A DNA stretch of 14,393 bases from Chloroflexota bacterium (GCA_008501785.1 QQUD01000581.1:1-14393); one strand, 5' to 3'. Positions 6,337 to 13,704 are shown, counted from the first letter of the stretch. Notes: generated from the letters alone by a model not told the origin. Program-made: numbers and translations.

Positions 6337-7569
6337 ATGGGTATGGAACCGATAACACTTTTACAAAACAAACGCATTCTTCTGGGTGTGACCGGCTCTG
6401 TGGCCTGCTATAAAGCGATTGATCTGGCATCAAAGTTAATGCAAGCGGGGGCAGAAGTCGATGTGATAATGACGGAAGCGGCGCAGCAGTTTGTGACGCC
6501 GTTAGCTTTTCGGTCGGTGACTGGCCGACACGTTTTTTCGGATATGTGGGCGACTGACCAGCATGTGCAGCATGTTAATTTAGGCGAAACGGCCGATTTG
6601 CTGGTCATTGCTCCGGCAACCGCGCACACGATGGCAAAAATGGCGCAAGGAATGGCCGATAATTTGCTGACTGTGACTGCGTTGGCGGCCCGCTGCCCTG
6701 TATTGATTGCGCCGGCAATGGATGGCGGCATGTTTGTGCATCCATCGACGCAGGCCAATGTGAATACGCTCAAGGGGTGGGGTGCTATCATGGCTGGCCC
6801 TGCTACCGGGCGCATGGCTTCAGGCTTGTCTGGATTGGGTCGCATGTTGGAGCCGATGGCGTTGCTGGCACACATTCGGCTGACGCTGGCAAAACAAGGC
6901 CGCTTAAAAGGTCGCCGGGTGGTGGTGTCAACTGGTCCAACGCGGGAGGCGCTGGACCCGGTGCGGTTTATTAGTAATCGTTCGACGGGCAAACAAGGGT
7001 TAGCGGTGGCGCAAGCGGCGCTCGATGCTGGTGCAAAAGTTTGCCTGATTCACGGCCCCATTTCAGAGCCGCTGCCAATTGGCGTGGAAACTGTGCCGGT
7101 GGAAACGTCGGCAGAAATGGCGGACGCTGTTCTGGGAGCTGTGAAAGATGCGGATGCGCTGTTTATGGTGGCGGCGGTGGCCGATTTCCGCCCTGGTAAT
7201 CAGTCTGAGCAAAAGATCAAAAAGACGGACGAGAAGTGGGGATTGGCTATTGGCCTTGAAAAAACGCTGGATATTCTCAGTGCTGTTAAGGAGCAGCGTG
7301 AAATAACGGGGTATCCACGGGTTTCGCTCGGATTTGCGGCAGAGACAAACAATGCTTTTGAATATGGTCGCGACAAACTCCTGCGTAAAGGTCTGAATTT
7401 TATTGCCGTCAATGATGTGACGGATGAGGGCGTTGGCTTTGGTGTGGACACGAACAAGATTCTACTGCTCAGTTCGGCGGGCGTGGTGGAAGAGATTCCT
7501 TTGCAGAGCAAAACGGCCGTTGCAGAACGTCTTGTCCATTATGTTGGGAAGACTTTGAATGGAAATTAA
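6337..7569 (+). CDS. coaBC: Bifunctional phosphopantothenoylcysteine decarboxylase/phosphopantothenate-cysteine ligase
   Basis: The 410-residue length is usual for CoaBC, which adds cysteine to 4'-phosphopantothenate (CoaB) and then decarboxylates the product (CoaC) in coenzyme A synthesis in the cytoplasm. The N-terminal CoaC flavoprotein half (about 10-185) shows GVTGSVACYKAI, catalytic His79 (HVNLGETADLLVIAPAT) and PAMDGGMF. The C-terminal CoaB half (about 190-405) shows STGPTREALDPVRFISNRST and the KIKK lysines (293-296). Two classic CoaC positions differ: the Asn of PxMNxxMW is Asp129, and the flap Cys of ACGxxGxGRM is Ser162 (ASGLSGLGRM). From memory similar variants occur in other Chloroflexota, so this may be lineage-typical. 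No good Shine-Dalgarno precedes ATG 6337; ATG 6343 is an alternative. Downstream is a terminator hairpin and a convergent glycosyltransferase. Confidence 0.95.
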   Translation: MGMEPITLLQNKRILLGVTGSVACYKAIDLASKLMQAGAEVDVIMTEAAQQFVTPLAFRSVTGRHVFSDMWATDQHVQHVNLGETADLLVIAPATAHTMAKMAQGMADNLLTVTALAARCPVLIAPAMDGGMFVHPSTQANVNTLKGWGAIMAGPATGRMASGLSGLGRMLEPMALLAHIRLTLAKQGRLKGRRVVVSTGPTREALDPVRFISNRSTGKQGLAVAQAALDAGAKVCLIHGPISEPLPIGVETVPVETSAEMADAVLGAVKDADALFMVAAVADFRPGNQSEQKIKKTDEKWGLAIGLEKTLDILSAVKEQREITGYPRVSLGFAAETNNAFEYGRDKLLRKGLNFIAVNDVTDEGVGFGVDTNKILLLSSAGVVEEIPLQSKTAVAERLVHYVGKTLNGN

Positions 7570-7693
7570 GGGGCAAGGGACTTGTGGGCTATAACCAACG
7601 TCCTATTTATGAAAATGTAGGGGGGATTTATAATCTGTGTCAGTTGTATTGGAAGCATTTTAGCTAACGTAATGGAAGAGTATAATTTTAATG

Positions 7694-7719
7694 CAAAGCG
7701 GACCCAAAGGTCCGCTTTG
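7694..7719. terminator. Convergent-gene hairpin, likely intrinsic terminator
   Basis: CAAAGCGGACC (7694-7704) and GGTCCGCTTTG (7709-7719) form an 11-bp perfect stem with loop CAAA. It is followed by a T-rich TTTGG stretch on the plus strand. It separates coaBC from the convergent glycosyltransferase that ends at 7726. The plus-strand U-tract is interrupted and the minus strand has none, so it is a moderate terminator, probably for coaBC. Confidence 0.7.
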
Positions 7720-7725
7720 TTTGGT

Positions 7726-8856
7726 TTAGGTGATGTGTCGGTAGATTTGCAACGTGCTGTTGGCTGCTTTTTTCCATGAAAAATTTTGTGCCTGTGTTTT
7801 TCCTTTTTCTTCTAATTCAAACCGTAATGAATCATTTGCCAGTAAACGGCCGATAACTGTTGCCATCTCGCGCACATTCGTTGGGTCGAAATAATGGGCT
7901 GCGTCACTACCAATCTCTGGCAGGCTGGAACTATTGGCACAGGAAACGGCAGTTCCACATGCCATTGCTTCTATCACAGGTAATCCAAATCCTTCATACA
8001 AGCTGGGAAAAACAAATAAAGCTGCGCTGCTGTACAGTGCAGCCAAATCTGCCTCAGGGATGGGGCCTAAAAATTGCACAGCGTTTTCGATGCCGAATTC
8101 GGCTGCTTTTTGCTGGGGTTCAGGGTAACGGTTAATCCAAGCGCCAGCGATGATTAATTGGGGTGGGTTCTCTTGCTCGTCAATGATGATTTTCCACGCT
8201 TCTAACAAACGAACCAGATTTTTGTGCGGTTTATTGCTGCCCAAATAAAGCGCATATGTCTCAGGTAAATTGTATTTATGGCGGATTTGAAGAATGGTTG
8301 ATTCAGGTTGGGGTTGAAAAATGGGATCGGGGGCAAGGGGAACGGCCGTTACCTTTTCCGGCTGTATGGGAAAAGCTGCTAACAAATCCCGCCGTGTTGT
8401 CTCTGAAATGACAATGATATGGTTGGCACTGCGCAGCGCCAGTCGTGTCGCGAGACGAGACAGGAGCCTTGCCTGAAGCGAAACCGTTTGCGGAAATAGC
8501 TGTGGAATTAAATCATAAATGGTGACAACCGTCGGCACTTTTGGTCGGTAAGGCATTAAATAATATGGGCTGTGATACATGGTAGCTTGATGTTGATGTA
8601 GCTGCTGCGGAATTGCCCATTGTTGGCGAATTGAAAATGGGGAAATGGTTTTCTCCATCACAATTGTGTTGATATTGGCGGTTGTTGGCATCTGCCAATG
8701 ATCGGAAGTTTCTCCAGGGTTTTGCAGAAAGAGTAGTTCTTCATTGGGCAATAGCTGCGTTGCCATCGCCTGCCCTAAATTGCTGACATATCGGCCAATG
8801 CCTGGAAAATGGTCGGTTGTGGTTCGTGCATCTAAAACGTATGAATTTTTTTTCAT
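7726..8856 (-). CDS. GT4-family glycosyltransferase (second gene of the pair)
   Basis: This 376-residue cytoplasmic or membrane-peripheral GT-B enzyme transfers a sugar from an activated donor to a glycan or lipid acceptor. It shows the N-terminal glycine loop GIGRYVSNL, the linker motif YLGSNKPHKNLVRLLEAW (about 204-221), and the donor-binding signature EGFGLPVIEAMACGTAV with the EX7E glutamates at about 288 and 296. It resembles mannosyl/rhamnosyltransferases of O-antigen and exopolysaccharide clusters; the actual donor is not decidable. I take ATG 8856 as the start. The frame continues upstream to a TTG at 8886, but neither start has a good Shine-Dalgarno, and the ATG sits directly before the first beta strand (NSYVLDA). 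It lies 48 bases behind the upstream glycosyltransferase, on the same strand, so co-transcription is likely. Confidence 0.9.
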   Translation of the reverse strand: MKKNSYVLDARTTTDHFPGIGRYVSNLGQAMATQLLPNEELLFLQNPGETSDHWQMPTTANINTIVMEKTISPFSIRQQWAIPQQLHQHQATMYHSPYYLMPYRPKVPTVVTIYDLIPQLFPQTVSLQARLLSRLATRLALRSANHIIVISETTRRDLLAAFPIQPEKVTAVPLAPDPIFQPQPESTILQIRHKYNLPETYALYLGSNKPHKNLVRLLEAWKIIIDEQENPPQLIIAGAWINRYPEPQQKAAEFGIENAVQFLGPIPEADLAALYSSAALFVFPSLYEGFGLPVIEAMACGTAVSCANSSSLPEIGSDAAHYFDPTNVREMATVIGRLLANDSLRFELEEKGKTQAQNFSWKKAANSTLQIYRHIT

Positions 8857-8904
8857 GAGTTTCTTTGTAAGTAAACAACAGAGCAATTATTTTTTGCTGA
8901 TTGG

Positions 8905-10071
8905 TTAATGAAAAAGCTCTGAGTAAATGACTTCAACCTCATGAGCCACGCGCTTGATATTGAAGTGAGATTCGGCATGTAAACGGCCGTTTCTCCCCAT
9001 TTCAATGCGTCTGGCTGGCTGGTTGAGGAGTTGCGTCACAGCCGCTGCCAATTTCACTTCATTTTCTGATGAAATCAACAGGCCCGTTTTTTCATGCACA
9101 ACAATTTCTGGCAATGCGCCATGTGCAAATGCGACCACTGGCTTCCCTAGGGCCATCGCTTCCACATTCACCAATCCAAATGGCTCTGGCGCACCAGCAT
9201 GGACAAAAATGTCCAATGCTGCCAACGCAGGCCTCACATCCGGCAAATGCCCTGTAAAAGTGATCCGGTTGGTGAGATTGTGTTTCGCTGCTAGCTGATG
9301 AAGGTCCTTTTCAAACCCATCGTTTACCTGAAAGGGGGAGCCACCGACAATGAGGAATCGGGCAGATGGATTGGATTTGGCCACTTTTGCGGCAATGCGA
9401 ATGAATCGATCCTGCCCCTTCCAGGGACGCAGCCGACCCACTGTGCCAATCAGCGGCGCATCAGGCGGGATGTTGAACCGGTGGCGGAAAGTGGAAGAAA
9501 CGGCCGTTTCGGCTGCGCTCAGTGCTGGCGTTACCCCAAACGTTGACAAATCAATACCGTTATGTACAACATGGACCTTTTTGGGACATGGCAGATGTGT
9601 GGCAACGGCAAGAGAGTTTGCAATCACTGCTGTAGATGCATTGCACAACCATCGTTTGCCCCATCGATCTAGCCACAGGCGATTGGGTTTTGCTTCGGAT
9701 AGCCAAAAGTCGCGCATGTGCCAGATGCAGGGGAGATTTGTTTTTTGGGCGGTAACGGCCGTAACCATTGCCGCTCGCACCGTGTTGGCATGAAGCAACA
9801 CGGCTCCAATTTCTTTGGCGATCTGGGCAATGCCATCTGCCGCTTGCCGCAGGTTTTTGATGAAACTGGTTGATCTGCGCAGGCGAGGTAAGGGAGTGAG
9901 GTGCGTTGGGATGTTAACAGCCCTAGCAGCCTTACTCAACTCACCCTCTACACAAGCCAGATGCGGCTGCCATTGTTGCCGATCGAGATGCTGCATGAGC
10001 AAGAGCAGGCTTTTTTCTGCTCCCCCCAAAGCAGCAGCGTGATCAACAAAAAGGATAGGTTTTGGTGTCAT
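8905..10071 (-). CDS. GT4-family glycosyltransferase (first gene of the pair)
   Basis: This 388-residue GT-B enzyme has the N-terminal acceptor-side glycine loop HAAALGGAEKSLLLL (about 11-25), a central VIANSLAVATHL and VVHNGIDLSTF hinge, GTVGRLRPWKGQDRFI (about 209-224) with the nucleotide-binding Arg/Lys pair, and EPFGLVNVEAMALGKPVVA (E296 and E304 as the EX7E pair). Members build capsule, lipopolysaccharide-like or glycolipid sugars. It is the first gene of a two-gene minus-strand unit and is divergent from the HDAC-fold gene, sharing a spacer of 182 bases. The start is ATG 10071; the Shine-Dalgarno is weak. Three AACGGCCGTT-type palindromes lie within it (8982, 9499, 9754). Confidence 0.92.
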   Translation of the reverse strand: MTPKPILFVDHAAALGGAEKSLLLLMQHLDRQQWQPHLACVEGELSKAARAVNIPTHLTPLPRLRRSTSFIKNLRQAADGIAQIAKEIGAVLLHANTVRAAMVTAVTAQKTNLPCIWHMRDFWLSEAKPNRLWLDRWGKRWLCNASTAVIANSLAVATHLPCPKKVHVVHNGIDLSTFGVTPALSAAETAVSSTFRHRFNIPPDAPLIGTVGRLRPWKGQDRFIRIAAKVAKSNPSARFLIVGGSPFQVNDGFEKDLHQLAAKHNLTNRITFTGHLPDVRPALAALDIFVHAGAPEPFGLVNVEAMALGKPVVAFAHGALPEIVVHEKTGLLISSENEVKLAAAVTQLLNQPARRIEMGRNGRLHAESHFNIKRVAHEVEVIYSELFH

Positions 10072-10211
10072 AGTGAATCAACCATTTTTTTAACAGCGGT
10101 CCAAATCGGATAAGCCCCAATCCATTGGTGAAACTAAAATTGCGATACATCCCAATCTGTTGTTGAAATAAACACAAAAGTCGTAGACAATCTTTGCACC
10201 ATAAAAGTATA

Positions 10212-10238
10212 CAGGTGGTTTGTAGGTTTCACCACCTG
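10212..10238. promoter_or_regulatory. 8-bp inverted repeat upstream of HDAC-fold gene
   Basis: CAGGTGGT (10212-10219) and ACCACCTG (10231-10238) are perfect reverse complements around an 11-base spacer. They end 15 bases before ATG 10254. The position fits either an operator or an RNA hairpin in the leader. Confidence 0.45.
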
Positions 10239-10253
10239 GCAATGTAAGAATTT

Positions 10254-11153
10254 ATGAAAATATTTCATTATGATCAACACACATTTCCACTTCCTGAGGA
10301 ACATCGTTTTCCAGTAGCCAAATATGGGATGCTGCGGCAGCGAGTGCTGGCAGCAAATGTGGTGCCAGTTGAAAACATTCAATCACCCGAACCGGTTTTT
10401 GATGTCGATTTACGGCGAGCGCACACCAGAGATTATTTGCATCGGTTTGAAAATGGATTGCTGACTGATGCCGAGGTACGCCGAATTGGGCTGCCTTGGT
10501 CGCCGGAACTGGTGCAGCGCGTTAAATACACAGCAGGGGCGACCATTGCTGTTTGCCACAATGCATTGCGGGATGGCGTGGCGTTGTCGCTAGGGGGCGG
10601 CACGCACCATGCCTGCTCAGATCATGGGCAGGGGTACTGCCTTTACAATGATAGTGTGGTGGCGGCACGAGCGCTGCAAGCAGAAGGTTTGGTGCAACAT
10701 GTGTTGGTGATTGATTGTGATGTTCATCAGGGCAATGGCACGGCCGAAATCACCACCGGCGACTCATCTATTTTTACATTTTCGATTCACGGTGAAAAAA
10801 ACTTTCCCTTCCGCAAGATTCCCAGTGATTTAGATGTGGGTTTGCCAGATGGCACGGGCGATGAAGCGTATTTGGATGTGCTCGAAGGTGCGTTGGATTC
10901 GGCTCTGGCGCAGTCTCGCCCAGACCTGGCAATTTACCTGGCTGGGGCTGATGTGCATGAGAACGATCGGTTAGGACGGCTTGCACTCACAAAATCGGGC
11001 ATCGGTTTTCGGGATGAATTGGTGTTGTCGAAATGCCAGGAAATGGAGATTCCGGTGGGGGTGGTGATGGCAGGAGGATACGGCCGTAACCTCTCCGAAA
11101 TGGTTGACATCCAGTTACAAACCGTAAACATTGCAGCTTCTTTTTCACCATAA
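10254..11153 (+). CDS. Histone-deacetylase-fold zinc hydrolase (deacetylase-like)
   Basis: This 299-residue enzyme belongs to the arginase/deacetylase superfamily, which removes acyl groups from amines such as acetylated lysine or polyamines using one zinc ion. All key residues are present: the His pair in GGGTHHA (H118, H119), YCLYND, zinc ligands D156 and H158 in VIDCDVHQGNGT, the third ligand D233 in AGADVHENDRLGRL, and the transition-state Tyr276 in AGGYGRN. The short length, without extra domains, fits bacterial HDAC11-like members. The substrate cannot be read from sequence. It stands alone: a divergent glycosyltransferase is upstream and a MITE-like element downstream. The Shine-Dalgarno at ATG 10254 is poor, but the conserved start of the domain (FHYDQHTF) fits. 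Confidence 0.93.
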   Translation: MKIFHYDQHTFPLPEEHRFPVAKYGMLRQRVLAANVVPVENIQSPEPVFDVDLRRAHTRDYLHRFENGLLTDAEVRRIGLPWSPELVQRVKYTAGATIAVCHNALRDGVALSLGGGTHHACSDHGQGYCLYNDSVVAARALQAEGLVQHVLVIDCDVHQGNGTAEITTGDSSIFTFSIHGEKNFPFRKIPSDLDVGLPDGTGDEAYLDVLEGALDSALAQSRPDLAIYLAGADVHENDRLGRLALTKSGIGFRDELVLSKCQEMEIPVGVVMAGGYGRNLSEMVDIQLQTVNIAASFSP

Positions 11154-11169
11154 ATACGGTAATTATTTT

Positions 11170-11337
11170 GAAAATCCGGCATGGTTCAGTATCAGAAAAA
11201 TCATCTTTACAATATTGTTCTAAGAGGGCGACCACAAGAGTCCGCCCTTACACAAGGTCGAATCGTAGGGCGATCCTTGTGGTCATCCAAAATGTGTAAA
11301 GATCATTCATTTAATTTTGAACCATGTCGAAAATCCG
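11170..11337. mobile_element. MITE-like element of 150 bp with 9-bp target duplication
   Basis: The 9-bp direct repeat GAAAATCCG stands at 11170-11178 and 11329-11337. Between them is a 150-bp segment with imperfect terminal inverted repeats of about 33 bp. The outer block is CATGGTTCA (11180-11188) against TGAACCATG (11318-11326). The inner block is ATCTTTACA (11203-11211) against TGTAAAGAT (11295-11303). The core has further inverted repeats: GACCACAAG (11230-11238) with CTTGTGGTC (11276-11284), and GGGCG (11226-11230) with CGCCC (11243-11247). It encodes nothing. It sits between two convergent genes and could fold into a bidirectional transcription stop. Confidence 0.7.
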
Positions 11338-11367
11338 TTTTCCCACCCTATTCGTGTTAATAAAAGG

Positions 11368-12027
11368 CTATTCACGACTTTTTGCATAATCTTCAAGGTA
11401 GGCTGGCAGCGGAACGCCTTCTTTGAGCTTGTCATCAGCCTCTAGCCCCCCGAAAACAGTACGCATTGGCAAAATACCTGCCCACACATCTAGCGCATAA
11501 TCTTCATCATCGTCACCTGGTCCACCTTCACGAATTTTGGCCGAGGCGGACTCGATGGGAACGGAGACGATATGGGTTGCTTTGGTTTCTTTGGCATTGG
11601 GAATGCGGGCATTGGCCCAGCGCCCTGGAATCAGCTTTTCGGTGAACACTTTGAGTGCTTCCATTTTGGCATCGGCATCTTCAATCAGGTAGCCTTTGCC
11701 AAACAAAACGGCCGAACGATAATTCATTGAGTGGTGGAAAACAGAGCGTGCCAGTACCAGTCCATCGAGATGCGTAACCGTGATGCAAATGTCGCTGCCA
11801 CGAGCGATCTGTTTTAGCATACGGCTGGTGGTTGCGCCGTGCAGCAAAATATTGTCACCTTGTCGGGCGTGGATGGTGGGGATCACAAACGGACGGCCGT
11901 TTTCTACAAATCCCACATGGCAAATCAACGCATCATCTACAATCGCGTAAATTGTCTCCTTGTCGTATTGGCCTCGCTGCGGAACCCGGCGGACACGATT
12001 TAAATCAGTTTTTGGGAAAGTTTCCAT
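11368..12027 (-). CDS. Pyridoxamine 5'-phosphate oxidase-like FMN-binding protein
   Basis: The 219-residue protein has the split-barrel fold of the PNPOx-related flavin-binding group (Pyridox_ox_2 type). Visible features are the leading RVRRVPQRGQYDKETIYAIVDDA, a first barrel segment ICHVGFVENGRPFVIPT, ILLHGATTSRMLKQI, the strand ICITVTHLDGLVLARS, and HSMNYRSAVLFGKG, the region that in this family contacts FMN phosphate. The enzymatic role is unproven; such proteins can be flavin reductases or detoxifying enzymes. The start is ATG 12027, selected over a longer frame from 12063 because AAGGAG lies 6 bases upstream of it. It is divergent from a MocR/PdxR-type regulator, a common pairing that suggests the regulator controls it and that its function is tied to vitamin B6 or flavin. 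Confidence 0.88.
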   Translation of the reverse strand: METFPKTDLNRVRRVPQRGQYDKETIYAIVDDALICHVGFVENGRPFVIPTIHARQGDNILLHGATTSRMLKQIARGSDICITVTHLDGLVLARSVFHHSMNYRSAVLFGKGYLIEDADAKMEALKVFTEKLIPGRWANARIPNAKETKATHIVSVPIESASAKIREGGPGDDDEDYALDVWAGILPMRTVFGGLEADDKLKEGVPLPAYLEDYAKSRE

Positions 12028-12048
12028 TGTTGTCTCCTTGAAAATGGT

Positions 12049-12077
12049 GGGGCAAAGGGGCAAGGGGCAAGGGGCAA
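12049..12077 (+). repeat. Four tandem GGGGCAA units; G-quadruplex motif
   Basis: Units start at 12049, 12057, 12064 and 12071 (the first has an extra A). Four GGGG runs with 3-4 base loops meet the standard intramolecular quadruplex pattern on the plus strand. It lies between the PNPOx-like start and the predicted promoters, so the minus-strand transcript would carry the C-rich copy in its leader. Confidence 0.65.
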
Positions 12078-12116
12078 AACTCCCGCTGACTCTGCGCTCT
12101 TTGCGGTGTGAATTCT

Positions 12117-12144
12117 ATTTTAGATGAAATTGGTTGTGTTACAA
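12117..12144 (-). promoter_or_regulatory. Predicted promoter for the PNPOx-like gene
   Basis: On the minus strand, TTGTAA (12144-12139) and TAAAAT (12122-12117) are separated by 16 bases. It overlaps the predicted plus-strand -10 of the MocR-type gene, so the two promoters would exclude each other. Prediction only. Confidence 0.35.
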
Positions 12145-12145
12145 T
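12137..12145 (+). promoter_or_regulatory. Predicted extended -10 promoter for the MocR-type regulator
   Basis: TGTTACAAT is an extended -10 element (TGn plus TACAAT). No good -35 is present. It lies 44 bases before the chosen start codon at 12190. Confidence 0.4.
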
Positions 12146-12178
12146 AGCCATTATTTGCAAAAATGGGCATACCAATGT

Positions 12179-12183
12179 GGGAG
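12179..12183 (+). promoter_or_regulatory. Ribosome binding site deciding the start of the MocR-type gene
   Basis: GGGAG lies 6 bases before ATG 12190. It supports that start over the in-frame ATGs at 12163 and 12175, which lack such a site. Confidence 0.7.
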
Positions 12184-12189
12184 TGTTTG

Positions 12190-13671
12190 ATGGGTAAAAT
12201 TGCTTCGTTTGTTTCATTGGCCGGGATATTGTTGGATCGTGACGATGGGTTGCCACTTTATCAGCAGCTTTATGATCAGATTCGTTATATGATTTTGAAT
12301 GGTGTGCTGCTGGCTGGCTCTCGATTGCCGCCGACGCGCACGCTTTGTGAGGAGCTGGATTTGTCGCGCAGTACGGTGGTGGAGGCGATGGCGCAGCTCA
12401 AGGCGGAAGGCTATTTGGAGAGCCAAGTGGGTCGCGGCACGTTTGTTGCGGTGGCGCTTCCTGAAAAGTTGCTGCGTGTGCCTGACGATGCTCATGTTGT
12501 TGCGCAGCCAGTTGGCGAAGCGGTTGGGGTGCTTTCGGAACGGGGGGAGCGGTTAACGGCCGTTTCCATCCCCTCCAAACAGCACGGCCTCTTTCGTCCC
12601 GGTATGCCAGACACCCATACCTTTCCACTCAAAACGTGGCGCAAGTTGATCGACAACCATTGGCAAAATGCGAACATTGAATCACTCGGCTATGGTGATC
12701 CCGCAGGGTATTTACCACTGCGGCAAGCGATTGCAGAGCATGGTCGCCTTGCACGTCGGGTCAATTGTGTACCTGAGCAGGTGATCATCACGGCTGGCGC
12801 ACAACAAGCACTTTATCTGACGGCACAACTGCTTGTTGGATCAGGGGATCAAGTTTGGGTTGAAAATCCAGGTTACAGCGGAGCGCACGTTGCATTTCGG
12901 GCAGCGGGCGCAAATTTGTGTCCGATTCAGGTTGACGAAAATGGACTGGATGTTGAAGCTGGCATTGCCTCCGCACCCAATGCAAAGCTGATTTACGTTT
13001 GCCCGTCACACCAATATCCGGTAGGTGGCACTTTACCGGTGGCGCGGCGCCTCCAGCTATTGTCGTGGGCGGCACAGCAGGGTGCATGGATTGTTGAAGA
13101 TGATTATGACAGTGAGTACCGGTACAGCGGACATCCGTTGGCATCGTTACAAGGGCTTGATTTGCAGCAGCGAGTCATTTACATGGGCACATTTAGCAAG
13201 GTGATGTTTCCGTCGATTCGATTGGGGTATGTGATTGTGCCGATGCAGCTGTGTGATGCGTTTGTGAAGGCGCGAAGTGTGATTGATCGCGGGTCGAGTA
13301 CGGTGACGCAGATGGCATTGGTTGATTTTATGCGGGAGGGTCATTTTTCGCGGCATATTCGGCGATTGCGAGTCATTTATGCACAACGACAGCAGGCGGC
13401 GATTGCGGCGATTGCGGCGTTGTGTGATGGGATGTTGACGGGTCGGCCGTTTCCTGCTGGTATTCACTTACTCGCCTGGTTGCCAGAAAGGTGGGACGAT
13501 CAAGCTGTTACGGCAGCGTTATCTGAGCATGGCTTTGCCATACAGCCCTTGTCAAATTACAGCTTAACCCGGTTAAATCGTGGCGGCCTTGTATTGGGGT
13601 ATGCCGCCCATGATGAGACGATGATTTGGTCAGGGGTAAAAAAGATGGCTGAGACCCTAAGACACTTTTAA
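12190..13671 (+). CDS. MocR/PdxR-type GntR regulator with aminotransferase-like domain
   Basis: The product has 493 residues. Residues about 18-88 form a GntR winged helix (LPLYQQLYDQIRYMIL, AGSRLPPTRTLCEELDLSRS, VGRGTFV). The rest is a class I aminotransferase fold. The PLP-binding positions are present: Asp304 (VEDDYDSEYR), Lys337 for the Schiff base (GTFSKVMFP) and Arg344. In this family, PLP or its adduct controls DNA binding; PdxR members regulate vitamin B6 genes and others act on GABA or taurine genes. The divergent PNPOx-like gene makes a B6- or flavin-linked regulon plausible, with autoregulation from overlapping promoters. The ligand is not decidable. No AACGGCCGTT copy lies in the C-terminal two-thirds, only a partial match near 13442. 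Confidence 0.93.
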   Translation: MGKIASFVSLAGILLDRDDGLPLYQQLYDQIRYMILNGVLLAGSRLPPTRTLCEELDLSRSTVVEAMAQLKAEGYLESQVGRGTFVAVALPEKLLRVPDDAHVVAQPVGEAVGVLSERGERLTAVSIPSKQHGLFRPGMPDTHTFPLKTWRKLIDNHWQNANIESLGYGDPAGYLPLRQAIAEHGRLARRVNCVPEQVIITAGAQQALYLTAQLLVGSGDQVWVENPGYSGAHVAFRAAGANLCPIQVDENGLDVEAGIASAPNAKLIYVCPSHQYPVGGTLPVARRLQLLSWAAQQGAWIVEDDYDSEYRYSGHPLASLQGLDLQQRVIYMGTFSKVMFPSIRLGYVIVPMQLCDAFVKARSVIDRGSSTVTQMALVDFMREGHFSRHIRRLRVIYAQRQQAAIAAIAALCDGMLTGRPFPAGIHLLAWLPERWDDQAVTAALSEHGFAIQPLSNYSLTRLNRGGLVLGYAAHDETMIWSGVKKMAETLRHF

Positions 13672-13674
13672 TTA

Positions 13675-13683
13675 TGCTATAAT
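13675..13683 (+). promoter_or_regulatory. Extended -10 promoter
   Basis: TGCTATAAT is a consensus extended -10 (TGn plus TATAAT), directly after the stop codon of the MocR-type gene and about 90 bases before the next start. No clear -35 precedes it, as is usual for extended -10 promoters. Confidence 0.6.
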
Positions 13684-13704
13684 GACCGAGGTGTGTCCTC
13701 TTAT

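Larger units (their letters stand above)
2014..12564. repeat. Dispersed palindrome AACGGCCGTT (highly iterated)
   Basis: Perfect 10-bp copies start at 2865, 3906, 5689, 7512, 8341, 8982, 9499 and 12555. Further copies with the core ACGGCCGT start at core positions 2015, 4002, 5765, 9755, 11080 and 11893. Copies with ACGGCCGA are at 5061, 6589, 7846, 10740 and 11708. In genes the site reads as Thr-Ala-Val/Asp/Glu, Asn-Gly-Arg or Arg-Pro depending on frame, so it is not a protein motif. None occurs in 1-2013 or after 12564; a partial match (TCGGCCGTT) lies near 13443. Confidence 0.9.

Noticed and set aside
7681..7686. TATAAT as a promoter
   Set aside because: It lies just before a terminator hairpin with no gene downstream on that strand and no matching -35.
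8857..8886. N-terminal extension of the second glycosyltransferase from a TTG codon
   Set aside because: No ribosome binding site before the TTG; the ATG at 8856 directly precedes the conserved first strand, though the extension cannot be excluded.
10134..10382. Minus-strand open frame in the divergent spacer
   Set aside because: It overlaps the well-supported start of the HDAC-fold gene and has no domain signal.
12028..12063. N-terminal extension of the PNPOx-like protein
   Set aside because: AAGGAG is spaced correctly for the ATG at 12027, and the extension would translate through that ribosome binding site.
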